Shown here: piece after piece, positions 23,525-29,463 of the stretch | How the letters are laid out: the number at the start of each line of letters is the position of its first letter | Position numbering within the stretch: position 1 is the stretch's first letter | Virus record (IMG/VR): IMGVR_UViG_3300042520_000039 | Coordinates: 1 to 32,628 of that record | Length of the DNA stretch: 32,628 nt | Direction: 5' to 3' (one strand) | Source: a virus | Position numbers and translations under genes: made by a program | Notes under the pieces: generated by a model | Database searches by the model: none | The model's input: only the letters and a program-made list of their open reading frames with translations | What the model was told of the DNA's origin: nothing

Positions 23525-23677
23525 ATGGACAAACAAACCGCTACCACACTTGCTGGCTCACAGAGTGAGCTTGCTCGTATCCTCGGCATAACTAGGGCTG
23601 CTGTCTTTCATTGGAAGACAATCCCAAAATTACGCATTTATCAACTAAAAGAACTCAGACCAGAGTGGTTCAAATGA
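23525..23677 (+). CDS. Cro-like helix-turn-helix repressor
   Basis: This is a 50-residue protein too short for usual cut-offs. Residues 10-30 form a helix-turn-helix: AGSQSELARILGITRAAVFH, with QSELARILG as helix 2 and TRAAVFHW as the recognition helix. The tail LRIYQLKELRPEWFK is typical of Cro/YdaS-like phage proteins. It has no ribosome site and sits directly at a predicted transcription start. Its operator is probably the TGTTGA palindrome just upstream. Its stop overlaps the next gene by ATGA. Confidence 0.82.
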   Translation: MDKQTATTLAGSQSELARILGITRAAVFHWKTIPKLRIYQLKELRPEWFK

Positions 23678-24042
23678 CACAAGAAGCAGTTATCAGATGC
23701 CTACAAAACGGCCCACTTACTTCCTACCAACTAGAGGATTTGACAGGCATACCAAGACTATCTATTGCAGCTTGTTGCACCAAGATGAGTTACAAGAAGA
23801 AATTAAAAATTGGAAAAATTAAGTTAGGACGTTCTTGGGTTTCTCAGTACACCTTAGAGCCACACATGATTGAATCCACAAAAGCAGCCAATGATGAGCC
23901 TTACGACAAGCTAAACCCATTCGACATTCGCAATGCCAAGGGTATCTTTAGCAAAGCTGAGTATGCGGTGATGAACGCACAAGCTACACGTTTGTTTGGC
24001 AAATCGTTTTCAGAAGATATTACAAATAACCAGTTTATTTGA
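23674..24042 (+). CDS. winged-helix regulatory protein
   Basis: This is 122 residues from the ATG at 23674, overlapping the Cro-like stop. An in-frame start at 23611 lies inside the Cro-like gene and is rejected. Residues 3-60 have a winged-helix pattern (AVIRCLQNGPLTSYQLEDLT, then IPRLSIAACCTKMSYKKKLK and a wing IGKIKLGRSWVSQYTL). The C-terminal half is a short helical domain. Likely a DNA-binding regulator or replication accessory; no close family is known to me. Confidence 0.65.
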   Translation: MTQEAVIRCLQNGPLTSYQLEDLTGIPRLSIAACCTKMSYKKKLKIGKIKLGRSWVSQYTLEPHMIESTKAANDEPYDKLNPFDIRNAKGIFSKAEYAVMNAQATRLFGKSFSEDITNNQFI

Positions 24043-24048
24043 TACAAT
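24040..24048 (+). promoter_or_regulatory. possible extended -10 promoter
   Basis: TGATACAAT overlaps the stop of the winged-helix gene. No convincing -35 is present. It would start transcription near 24055 and so include the leader hairpins at 24066-24112. Confidence 0.42.
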
Positions 24049-24065
24049 GATTTGAAACACGGCTA

Positions 24066-24125
24066 GGCAGGGAGTAATTATCCTGCCGAAAAGAGAAGTC
24101 TCCCCTCCTGCCGATTGTTTCTTTT
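24066..24125 (+). promoter_or_regulatory. leader with alternative hairpins before DUF1376 gene
   Basis: GGCAGG (24066-24071) can pair with CCTGCC at 24082-24087 or with an identical CCTGCC at 24107-24112. The two right arms lie in a direct repeat TCCTGCCGA. The distal pairing is followed by a T-rich tract (TTGTTTCTTTTT). This looks like an attenuator-type switch or a protein-binding element. The 109-base gap 24043-24151 holds nothing else. Confidence 0.42.
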
Positions 24126-24151
24126 TGGGAGAATTGGAACATGAGACAGCT

Positions 24152-24904
24152 ATGCACTATTACCAGTTTAATATTGGTGACTACCACAGTCACACCTTGC
24201 ACCTTTCCGAGATTGAGGACTTGACCTACAGGCGATTGCTTGATTGGTACTACCTACATGAATCTCCAATTCCCCTTGACTTAAATGAAGTAGCTAGACA
24301 GATTAGGATGCGTTCGCATAGCGATTGCATTACGACTGTATTGCTAGAATATTTTGAGCGTACTCCAGACGGATGGGTTCACCATCGTGCTGACAAGGAA
24401 ATTGAGAAGGTTGGCGACAAATCTACTAAGGCAAGCAAGAGTGCTAAAGCTAGATGGGATAAGGTTAAGGATGCGAACGCATTGCCAACGCAATCCGAAA
24501 GCAATGCTACACAAGACACAGAACACACTACACATAACATAAAAGAGAAGAAGACACTCGGCAAACGCCTCGCTTCTGATTTTAGTTTTCCAAAAGAATG
24601 GGAAGACTTTTGTGTTGAGCAAAGACCAGAACTTAGTCCTGTTAAAACCTTTGACCAGTTCAAGGATTATTGGATAGCCCAAGCAGGTCAGAAGGGTGTG
24701 AAGCTAGATTGGTTTGCTACTTGGCGTAATTGGGTTAGAAGCACTAATGCACCAAAGCAAAACCCTGCTGACATTGTGAGGCTCACAGTTCCGAGCAAAA
24801 ATGAGCCTGACCCTGCGTTAGAAAAAATTAAAGCAGATGCGAAAAAGGCTGCGCCAATGCCAGACTTTGTTCGTCAGTTTGCTCAACAAGTGAGAAAAGC
24901 ATGA
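24152..24904 (+). CDS. DUF1376 replication-type protein with DnaT-like C-terminus
   Basis: This is 250 residues from the ATG at 24152. A longer TTG start at 24125 adds residues outside the family pattern. The N-terminus is a clear DUF1376 domain: HYYQFNIGDYHSHTLHLSEI, then DLTYRRLLDWYYLHESPIPL. Residues 80-150 are a charged linker. The C-terminus FDQFKDYWIAQAGQKGVKLD, then WFATWRNWVR, resembles the DnaT-like primosomal domain. DUF1376 proteins sit at the replication position in many phages and probably load host replication factors. No helicase or loader gene accompanies it. Confidence 0.8.
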   Translation: MHYYQFNIGDYHSHTLHLSEIEDLTYRRLLDWYYLHESPIPLDLNEVARQIRMRSHSDCITTVLLEYFERTPDGWVHHRADKEIEKVGDKSTKASKSAKARWDKVKDANALPTQSESNATQDTEHTTHNIKEKKTLGKRLASDFSFPKEWEDFCVEQRPELSPVKTFDQFKDYWIAQAGQKGVKLDWFATWRNWVRSTNAPKQNPADIVRLTVPSKNEPDPALEKIKADAKKAAPMPDFVRQFAQQVRKA

Positions 24905-25134
24905 AAGACTTGTTTGGTGACGAAGAATTTAATTGGGAGAAGGAGTGGGTTGGTATGCCTGAGTTTATTCAAGATGACTTGACTGAGATACACAGCATTA
25001 CTGTCCACTTCCTGACAACAGAAGACATGATTAAGTTTTCTGAGTTGATTGGCAGAAATATCACATTTACAACCAAAAGTGTTTTGTTTCCTGTAACCCA
25101 GACAGAAAAAAAGGTGTGGATAGATGAATCCTAA
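24901..25134 (+). CDS. conserved small protein next to glycosyltransferase
   Basis: This is 77 residues, starting by ATGA overlap. The pattern WVGMPEFIQDD, then ITVHFLTTEDMIKFSELIG and ITFTTKSVLFP, recurs in phages beside base-modification and ParB-like genes. There is no catalytic motif. It probably supports the adjacent glycosyltransferase, but that is inference. Confidence 0.7.
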   Translation: MKDLFGDEEFNWEKEWVGMPEFIQDDLTEIHSITVHFLTTEDMIKFSELIGRNITFTTKSVLFPVTQTEKKVWIDES

Positions 25135-25981
25135 ACACCCTGTTTACATTGTCTCCAAAGGCAGATGGGAATCTCGTCTGACAAGCAAAGCATTTGAAGA
25201 AATGCAAGTTCCGTACTTTATTGTTGTTGAGCAACAAGAATACGACAACTATGCGTCAGTTATTGCGCCAGAGAAAATCCTAGTTCTTGATAAACAATAT
25301 CTGCGTGACTACGATACTTGCGACAACTTGGGAAACACTCTGGGAGTTGGGCCTGGCGCAGCAAGGAACTTCTGCTGGCAGCACTCAATCTCTATCGGTG
25401 CATCTTGGCATTGGGTACTAGACGATAACATTGATGGCTTCTGTCGCTTAAACCGCAACGAGCGTCACAAGGTTACTTCTGGGACTATCTTTCGCATTGC
25501 AGAGGACTTTGTTGAGCGTTACGAGAATGTCTCTCAGGCAGGGTTTGAGTATCGTTTCTTTGCTGGTGGCAGCAGACGCAAAAAGCCTCCGTTCCGACTG
25601 AACACTAGGATTTACTCTTGCATCTTGAACAGGAACGATGTTCCTTATCGCTGGAGAGGTAGATACAACGAAGACACAGACCTATCGCTACGGATGCTCA
25701 AAGATGGTTGGTGTACTGTTTTGTTCCAATGCTTCTTGCAAAACAAAGCTGCTACACAAACTGTCAAAGGCGGTAACACAGCAGAGTTTTACGAAAAAGA
25801 GGGAACACTTCCTAAATCACAGATGCTGGTTGACTTGCACCCAGATGTGTCAAGACTTGCGTTTCGCTATGGCAGACACCATCACCATGTTGATTACAGC
25901 AGTTACCAAAAGAATCAACTGGTACGCAAAGAAGGAATATTTCCAGAAGGCGTAAACAATTATGGGATGAAACTTGCATGA
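25124..25981 (+). CDS. TET-associated type glycosyltransferase (TAGT-like)
   Basis: This is a 285-residue protein. It fits the TET-associated glycosyltransferase group known from phages with modified DNA bases: YIVSKGRWESRLTSKAFEEM at the start, VLDDNID at residues 98-104 as a DxD-like nucleotide-sugar site, NTRIYSCILNRNDVPYRWRG (residues 160-179), NEDTDLSLR (182-190) and VKGGNT (214-219). Such enzymes attach sugars to hydroxymethylated cytosine or related bases. The window shows no TET/JBP dioxygenase or hydroxymethylase. Alternatively it modifies another substrate. It shares 11 bases with the preceding gene. Confidence 0.75.
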   Translation: MNPKHPVYIVSKGRWESRLTSKAFEEMQVPYFIVVEQQEYDNYASVIAPEKILVLDKQYLRDYDTCDNLGNTLGVGPGAARNFCWQHSISIGASWHWVLDDNIDGFCRLNRNERHKVTSGTIFRIAEDFVERYENVSQAGFEYRFFAGGSRRKKPPFRLNTRIYSCILNRNDVPYRWRGRYNEDTDLSLRMLKDGWCTVLFQCFLQNKAATQTVKGGNTAEFYEKEGTLPKSQMLVDLHPDVSRLAFRYGRHHHHVDYSSYQKNQLVRKEGIFPEGVNNYGMKLA

Positions 25982-25999
25982 ATTTTCAATGGGATTTAG

Positions 26000-26215
26000 A
26001 TGACTCCAGCCGAATCAGAACACTTCAGAAACTGCGAAGCCCAAGAGTGGATACGCAGGTTCAACAAAAAGAAATTGACGATTGGCTCAAGCAAAGCGTT
26101 GCTCTGGTGGCAGGGAGTGTGCGTGGACTTGGAACGAATCAGAGGCGCATCCGCTACTTTGGATTTGAGAAACCGCATGACGAGGTTACGAAATGAGGAG
26201 AGCAGCAAGAGTTGA
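26000..26215 (+). CDS. conserved 71-residue phage protein
   Basis: The start ATG at 26000 has GGGAT 6 bases upstream. The product is helical with ESEHFRNCEAQEWIRRF and WWQGVCVDLERIRG, a pattern typical of small phage proteins. A competing frame 25978-26196 of 72 residues in another phase begins with ATGA overlap after the glycosyltransferase, but its product looks less like a folded protein. Function unknown. Confidence 0.68.
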   Translation: MTPAESEHFRNCEAQEWIRRFNKKKLTIGSSKALLWWQGVCVDLERIRGASATLDLRNRMTRLRNEESSKS

Positions 26216-26459
26216 TGCAAATCAAGAAGCCATCGTAAGCGCACTTAGGGCAGCAAACGCTTATGTTTGGATTATTGGCTTACCAGTTGACCTTTTGGTT
26301 GGCTATAAGGGTCACACCTTTTTGGTGGAGATTAAAACGGACTCTAAAAAGCGTTTAACGAAGCTACAAGCAGACTTTTTTGAGAATTGGTCTGGTAGTA
26401 CCTTGGCAAGAATAGATTGCCCAGAAGCAGCACTAAGAATGATTGGGGTTGTCAAGTGA
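26193..26459 (+). CDS. VRR-NUC-like nuclease / Holliday-junction resolvase-type
   Basis: This is an 88-residue protein with GAGG before the ATG. The core pattern is VDLLVGYKGHTFLVEIKTD, in which the Asp and the Glu-x-Lys (VEIK) fit the PD-(D/E)XK fold of VRR-NUC proteins. The N-terminal helix ANQEAIVSALRAA and the C-terminal PEAALRMIGVV match the family. The length is typical. It probably processes replication or recombination junctions together with NinB next to it. Confidence 0.78.
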   Translation: MRRAARVDANQEAIVSALRAANAYVWIIGLPVDLLVGYKGHTFLVEIKTDSKKRLTKLQADFFENWSGSTLARIDCPEAALRMIGVVK

Positions 26460-26857
26460 TTATCCATCTGTCAAGCACAGAACAGGCGAAAACCAGTATT
26501 CGCCACAATTGGGAAAAGATAACTAAGGCTCTGGACTCAGGAAAACATCTGACGATGGAGATAAAGCTAAAAAGCAAAACTCGTGAGCAAGAGGAAAAAT
26601 ATCACGCAATGATTAACGACATTGCAAAGCAAGCGCAGCATTTAGGGGCTAAGTGGTCAGCAGATGATTGGAAACGCTTACTGGTTGACCAGTTTATGCG
26701 TGACTGTGGTGACTCTGGTGGTAAGGTAATTCCTAACCTTGATAGTACAGGGATTGTCCAGTTAGGGTTTCAGACTCGTAATTTCACCAAAGAGCAAGCA
26801 AGCGAATTTGTAGAGTGGCTTTATTCTTGGTCAGCAGAGAATGGAATAAATCTTTGA
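26456..26857 (+). CDS. ninB: NinB-like recombination protein
   Basis: This is 133 residues from a GTG at 26456 that overlaps the preceding stop. The upstream in-frame start at 26417 lies inside the nuclease gene and is not used. The protein has the NinB/Orf pattern: KLKSKTREQEEKYHAMINDI, then AQHLGAKWSADDWKRLLVDQ, then SAEN at the C-terminus. Lambda Orf (NinB) is a recombination mediator that replaces host RecFOR. The length is close to the lambda protein. Confidence 0.83.
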   Translation: MIIHLSSTEQAKTSIRHNWEKITKALDSGKHLTMEIKLKSKTREQEEKYHAMINDIAKQAQHLGAKWSADDWKRLLVDQFMRDCGDSGGKVIPNLDSTGIVQLGFQTRNFTKEQASEFVEWLYSWSAENGINL

Positions 26858-26875
26858 CTAGGTATAAACACCTAG
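26858..26875. promoter_or_regulatory. perfect CTAGGT operator
   Basis: CTAGGT (26858-26863), spacer ATAAAC, ACCTAG (26870-26875) form a perfect 6-bp inverted repeat directly after the NinB stop and 9 bases before the duplicated promoter module. It matches the imperfect site at 23474-23491. It is probably a repressor or activator site. Confidence 0.6.
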
Positions 26876-26884
26876 TAAATATTG

Positions 26885-26948
26885 TGTTTAGTTTGCTATA
26901 CTTGCGTCAGCCCAAGCAATTCGCAAGGGTACTTTTAAGGACTACAAA
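26885..26948 (+). promoter_or_regulatory. promoter-leader module, rightward copy
   Basis: It begins with the 29 bases shared with the minus strand of the 23388-23453 copy. The extended -10 is TGCTATACT (TATACT at 26897-26902). No good -35 is present, so it may need an activator. The leader contains CTTGCG pairing with CGCAAG (26901-26906 with 26921-26926) and ends with AAGGA before the ATG at 26949. Confidence 0.75.
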
Positions 26949-27200
26949 ATGAAATACGAATTTGACACAACAACTGGTGAAGGCTCTGTAATCGTTACTG
27001 TCGTGATGGAATACGAGCGTGACGAAGAAGGCACTTACAACGAAAACATTGATGAAGTTTGGTTTGAAGGACGTAACGTCATGGGCATCTTTACTGACCA
27101 GCAATATAAAGAATTAGAGATGGAAGGGACTATGCGTTTGTCTAGCCACTTACTTGCAGAAGCTGACGAAGCCAAGATTATGGCTTACGAGCGTGACTAA
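26949..27200 (+). CDS. conserved acidic 83-residue protein
   Basis: AAGGA lies upstream of the ATG. The product is acidic, beta-rich at the start (YEFDTTTGEGSVIVTVVMEY) and helical at the end. It is the first gene of the unit driven by the duplicated promoter, and so parallels the RMF-like gene. Function unknown. Confidence 0.7.
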   Translation: MKYEFDTTTGEGSVIVTVVMEYERDEEGTYNENIDEVWFEGRNVMGIFTDQQYKELEMEGTMRLSSHLLAEADEAKIMAYERD

Positions 27201-27282
27201 GACTTGGAAGTTAATTCTTGTGGGACTGACTGCTTTTTGGGCAGCAGTCTTTTTTTATTTATTAAGGTTTTGGTATGACTGA
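27193..27282 (+). CDS. 29-residue membrane peptide overlapping a hairpin
   Basis: This is read from a GTG inside the end of the 26949 gene. The product is a positive start and one membrane helix (TWKLILVGLTAFWAAVFFYL). A terminator-like hairpin at 27224-27256 lies within the frame. It ends 8 bases into the next gene. Reality of the gene is uncertain but the membrane pattern is typical of this phage's microproteins. Confidence 0.42.
   Translation: MTKTWKLILVGLTAFWAAVFFYLLRFWYD
27224..27256 (+). terminator. terminator-like hairpin inside the 27193 frame
   Basis: GACTG plus CTGC (27224-27233, one bulged A) pair with GCAG plus CAGTC (27241-27249), followed by seven T (27250-27256). This should terminate part or all of the transcription from the 26894 promoter. 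Confidence 0.7.
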
Positions 27283-27472
27283 AGAAAATATTAAACGTAT
27301 GGCATTGGAGTCTGGGTTTTCTGATGGTGAAGTTGATTACATTCAATCAATAATTATTCACTTTGCTACCTTAGTTGCCAAACAAGAACGAGAGCGTATT
27401 GCCAAAAAAATAGAGCAATTACCTTTTGGTGATACTGCTGCCAGTTTTAGTGTTTATGTAAGAGAAGCATGA
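27275..27472 (+). CDS. hypothetical 65-residue protein
   Basis: AAGG lies before the ATG. The product is helical (ENIKRMALESGFSDGEVDY, then QERERIAKKIEQL). Small phage proteins with this start are common and uncharacterised. Confidence 0.65.
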   Translation: MTEENIKRMALESGFSDGEVDYIQSIIIHFATLVAKQERERIAKKIEQLPFGDTAASFSVYVREA

Positions 27473-27494
27473 AGTCTTGCATTGAAAGGAAAAT

Positions 27495-27665
27495 ATGAGA
27501 GTAAGAATTAAAAAAGACGCTGATGGCGCATGGAGTGTCGAGACTAAAAAATGGTATGAGTTTGAATGGAGATACCAAAAATGTGTGCTTGGTGATGACG
27601 CAGAAAAGAGAGCATTGGAATATGCTCGTCTGCTGCTAAACCCTGTAATCATAGAAGTCACATGA
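27495..27665 (+). CDS. hypothetical 56-residue protein
   Basis: AAAGGA lies before the ATG at 27495. The product is small and charged with three Trp (GAWSVETKKWYEFEWRYQK) and a helical end (KRALEYARLLL). Its stop overlaps the HNH gene by ATGA. Function unknown. Confidence 0.65.
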   Translation: MRVRIKKDADGAWSVETKKWYEFEWRYQKCVLGDDAEKRALEYARLLLNPVIIEVT

Positions 27666-27919
27666 ACAACAGACCCAATAACAGGGAACGACTCCACTTG
27701 GCAAAGATTAAAGAAATGCCTTGTGGGGTCTGCAATGCTTCTGGCCCTAGCGATGCACACCATATTGTCCAACATAATCAATACTTATGTATTCCTTTAT
27801 GCAAGGATTGCCATACAAACAATTTTCTTGGTTTGCATGGTCAGAAACGTAATTGGGCAATTTATAAGCAAGATGAAATGTCAGTTTTAAACGAAACATT
27901 GAGAAAAATGTTAGGATAG
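27662..27919 (+). CDS. HNH nuclease-like protein (Ref-type)
   Basis: This is an 85-residue protein. The HNH and zinc pattern is visible: PCGVC, then DAHHIVQH, IPLCKDCH and GLHGQKRNWAIYK. This is the layout of the phage P1 Ref (RecA-dependent nuclease) group and related DUF968-like proteins. It likely cuts DNA in recombination intermediates. It is the last gene before a strong terminator. Confidence 0.82.
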   Translation: MNNRPNNRERLHLAKIKEMPCGVCNASGPSDAHHIVQHNQYLCIPLCKDCHTNNFLGLHGQKRNWAIYKQDEMSVLNETLRKMLG

Positions 27920-27946
27920 CGTTACTCAGTTGCCATTGAGACTTTA

Positions 27947-27972
27947 GAGAGATTTGCGTCTCTCTTTTTTTT
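27947..27972 (+). terminator. intrinsic terminator after HNH gene
   Basis: GAGAGA (27947-27952), loop TTTGCG, TCTCTC (27959-27964), then eight T. It separates the early nuclease genes from the late block that begins at 28007. Confidence 0.88.
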
Positions 27973-28006
27973 GTGAGAAAATAGCGCAAACTCCGTAGGG
28001 ATAGCC

Positions 28007-28513
28007 ATGAGTGGATTACTAGAACCATCCGTAAAAATTGAAATTGAGATACAAAGCCAAGAGAGAAAAGGCGAAGCGTGTCCAGTTGCCACAGGTGACG
28101 TAGAAGTCAATCTTGAGTGTCGCCAAAAGGCTATCGACAAGGCTAACTATGGCCCGATGAATCCTAACGAGCCAAACGCTGATTACTGGCGTGATATTTC
28201 TAAGGCTTGGAGAATCTCACCTGCACAGGCTAAAAAGTCTCGTTGCGGAAACTGCGCTGCCTTTATCCAAACCCCTAAGATGCTTGCTTGCATTGAATCA
28301 GGTCTTGAGATGAATGGCACAGAGATGGATGCTTGGGAAGTCATTGATGCTGGCGACTTAGGCTATTGCGAAGTGTTTGATTTTAAGTGTGCTTCCAAGA
28401 GGACTTGTGAGGCATGGATTAGTGGTGGGCCAATAACCGAGGATGATTATGATGGGAACGACAAACCAACAAGCGATGGAAATGATGCAGAAACTTATGC
28501 AGAAGAAGACTAA
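28007..28513 (+). CDS. conserved Cys-rich phage protein, probably metal-binding
   Basis: This is a 168-residue protein with TAGGGAT before the ATG. Residues 48-60 have NYGPMNPNEPNAD, residues 78-110 have SRCGNCAAFIQTPKMLACIE, then DAWEVIDAGDLGYCEVFDFK and CASKRTCEAWISGGPI. Cys residues in CxxC, then C-x(5-6), then C-K-C-type spacing suggest zinc or iron-sulphur binding. The protein recurs in tailed phages from aquatic sources next to packaging and structural genes. I cannot assign a function. A virion role is inference. Confidence 0.72.
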   Translation: MSGLLEPSVKIEIEIQSQERKGEACPVATGDVEVNLECRQKAIDKANYGPMNPNEPNADYWRDISKAWRISPAQAKKSRCGNCAAFIQTPKMLACIESGLEMNGTEMDAWEVIDAGDLGYCEVFDFKCASKRTCEAWISGGPITEDDYDGNDKPTSDGNDAETYAEED

Positions 28514-28574
28514 ACCCATGCCTGAGCGTGGTGAGCGTACTGCAAAGAACAAATCAAAAAAGGATAAAAAATGA
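28482..28574 (+). CDS. 30-residue Lys-rich peptide
   Basis: This is a second frame across the end of the 28007 gene, starting ATG 28482 (or 28485, 28497) and overlapping the next ATG by ATGA. The product is very basic (KPMPERGERTAKNKSKKDKK). It could bind DNA. The ribosome site is weak. Confidence 0.5.
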   Translation: MMQKLMQKKTKPMPERGERTAKNKSKKDKK

Positions 28575-28885
28575 GTAAATTAGTCCGTGATGATAATGGT
28601 CAACTGACTCAAATTTATGAACTTGGCACAACCCAAGTGATGACTGTGACTGCTTCTAGCGTACAGTCTTCAGCAGTTGCAGCAGGTTGCACAATCATTC
28701 GCTTGGCAAACTCAAGCACAGCCCATGCACACTTTCAGATTGGCTCAAATCCAACTGCATCATTGACAACTAGCCCCATGTTACCAGCTAACCATGTTGG
28801 TTACTTTAAGGTTAATGGTGGCGATAAAGTTGCTGTTATCCGTGGTGGTACAGCTACTGATATTTCAATCACTCAGATTGTCTAA
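28571..28885 (+). CDS. small beta-rich virion-type protein
   Basis: This is a 104-residue protein with GGA before the ATG. It shows a beta-sandwich-like pattern: QVMTVTASSVQSSAV, CTIIRLANSSTAHAHFQIG, then GYFKVNGGDKVAVIRGGTAT. Head-decoration proteins and fibre bases have this look. Its position before the terminase genes and among small basic genes fits a virion component. Confidence 0.65.
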   Translation: MSKLVRDDNGQLTQIYELGTTQVMTVTASSVQSSAVAAGCTIIRLANSSTAHAHFQIGSNPTASLTTSPMLPANHVGYFKVNGGDKVAVIRGGTATDISITQIV

Positions 28886-28886
28886 A

Positions 28887-29045
28887 ATGAACGGCCTTTA
28901 TGCCAATATCGCAGCCAAAAAAGAGCGAATCAAGGCGCAAAAGGCTGCTGGAAAAACTCCAGAGCGTATGCGTAAGGTAGGTAGCAAGGGTGCGCCTACT
29001 GCTGATGCTTTTAAACAAGCAGCTAAGACTGCTAAAAAGAAGTGA
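28887..29045 (+). CDS. small basic phage protein
   Basis: This is 52 residues from the ATG at 28887. An earlier in-frame start at 28794 lies in the previous gene. The product has KKERIKAQKAAGKTPERMRK, then GSKGAPTADAFKQAAKTAKK, a pattern frequent in phages. Its stop overlaps the next GTG. Function unknown, perhaps DNA- or virion-associated. Confidence 0.68.
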   Translation: MNGLYANIAAKKERIKAQKAAGKTPERMRKVGSKGAPTADAFKQAAKTAKKK

Positions 29046-29293
29046 TTAAGCGTGGGTCAGAGCAGTTTTCTGGGTTTAATAAGCCTAAGAAGACTCCTGA
29101 CCATCCCACTAAGTCTCACGCTGTTTTGGCTAAGTCTGGTGAGGATGTGAAACTCATTCGCTTTGGTCAACAAGGGGCTAAAGGCTCACCTGATGGCACG
29201 AAGCGTAACGAAGCGTTCAAGGCTCGTCATGCTGAGAACATTGCCAAGGGTAAAATGAGTGCTGCTTATTGGGCTAACAAGGTCAAATGGTGA
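29042..29293 (+). CDS. conserved basic phage protein
   Basis: This is 83 residues read from a GTG overlapping the preceding stop. The ending KARHAENIAKGKMSAAYWAN, then KVKW, and VKLIRFGQQGAKGSPDG are common in tailed phages. The protein is basic. Likely a structural or packaging accessory; the function is unknown. Confidence 0.72.
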   Translation: MIKRGSEQFSGFNKPKKTPDHPTKSHAVLAKSGEDVKLIRFGQQGAKGSPDGTKRNEAFKARHAENIAKGKMSAAYWANKVKW

Positions 29294-29463
29294 ACAACAT
29301 GAAAATGACAAAAGCTGGTCAGAAGAAAGTTGGCAAAGTGATGGGTGAGTACAAGGAAGGTACTCTGCACTCTGGCAAAGGTGGCAAGGTTGTAAAGAGC
29401 CGTGACCAAGCTATTGCTATTGCTATGGCAGAAGCTGCTAAGAAAATGGGTAGGATGAAGTAA
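29290..29463 (+). CDS. DUF6496-like small protein
   Basis: This is 57 residues read from a GTG overlapping the preceding stop; ATG 29299 and ATG 29305 are alternatives. The pattern KVMGEYKEGTLHSGKGGKVV, then KSRDQAIAIAMAEA, fits DUF6496, a small phage/bacterial protein of unknown function. It ends where the large GNAT/ART gene begins (TAATG). Confidence 0.72.
   Translation: MNNMKMTKAGQKKVGKVMGEYKEGTLHSGKGGKVVKSRDQAIAIAMAEAAKKMGRMK

Noticed and set aside
27747-28028. 93-residue minus-strand frame across the 27947 terminator
   Set aside because: It runs through a clear terminator and has no ribosome site; it is opposite to two real genes.
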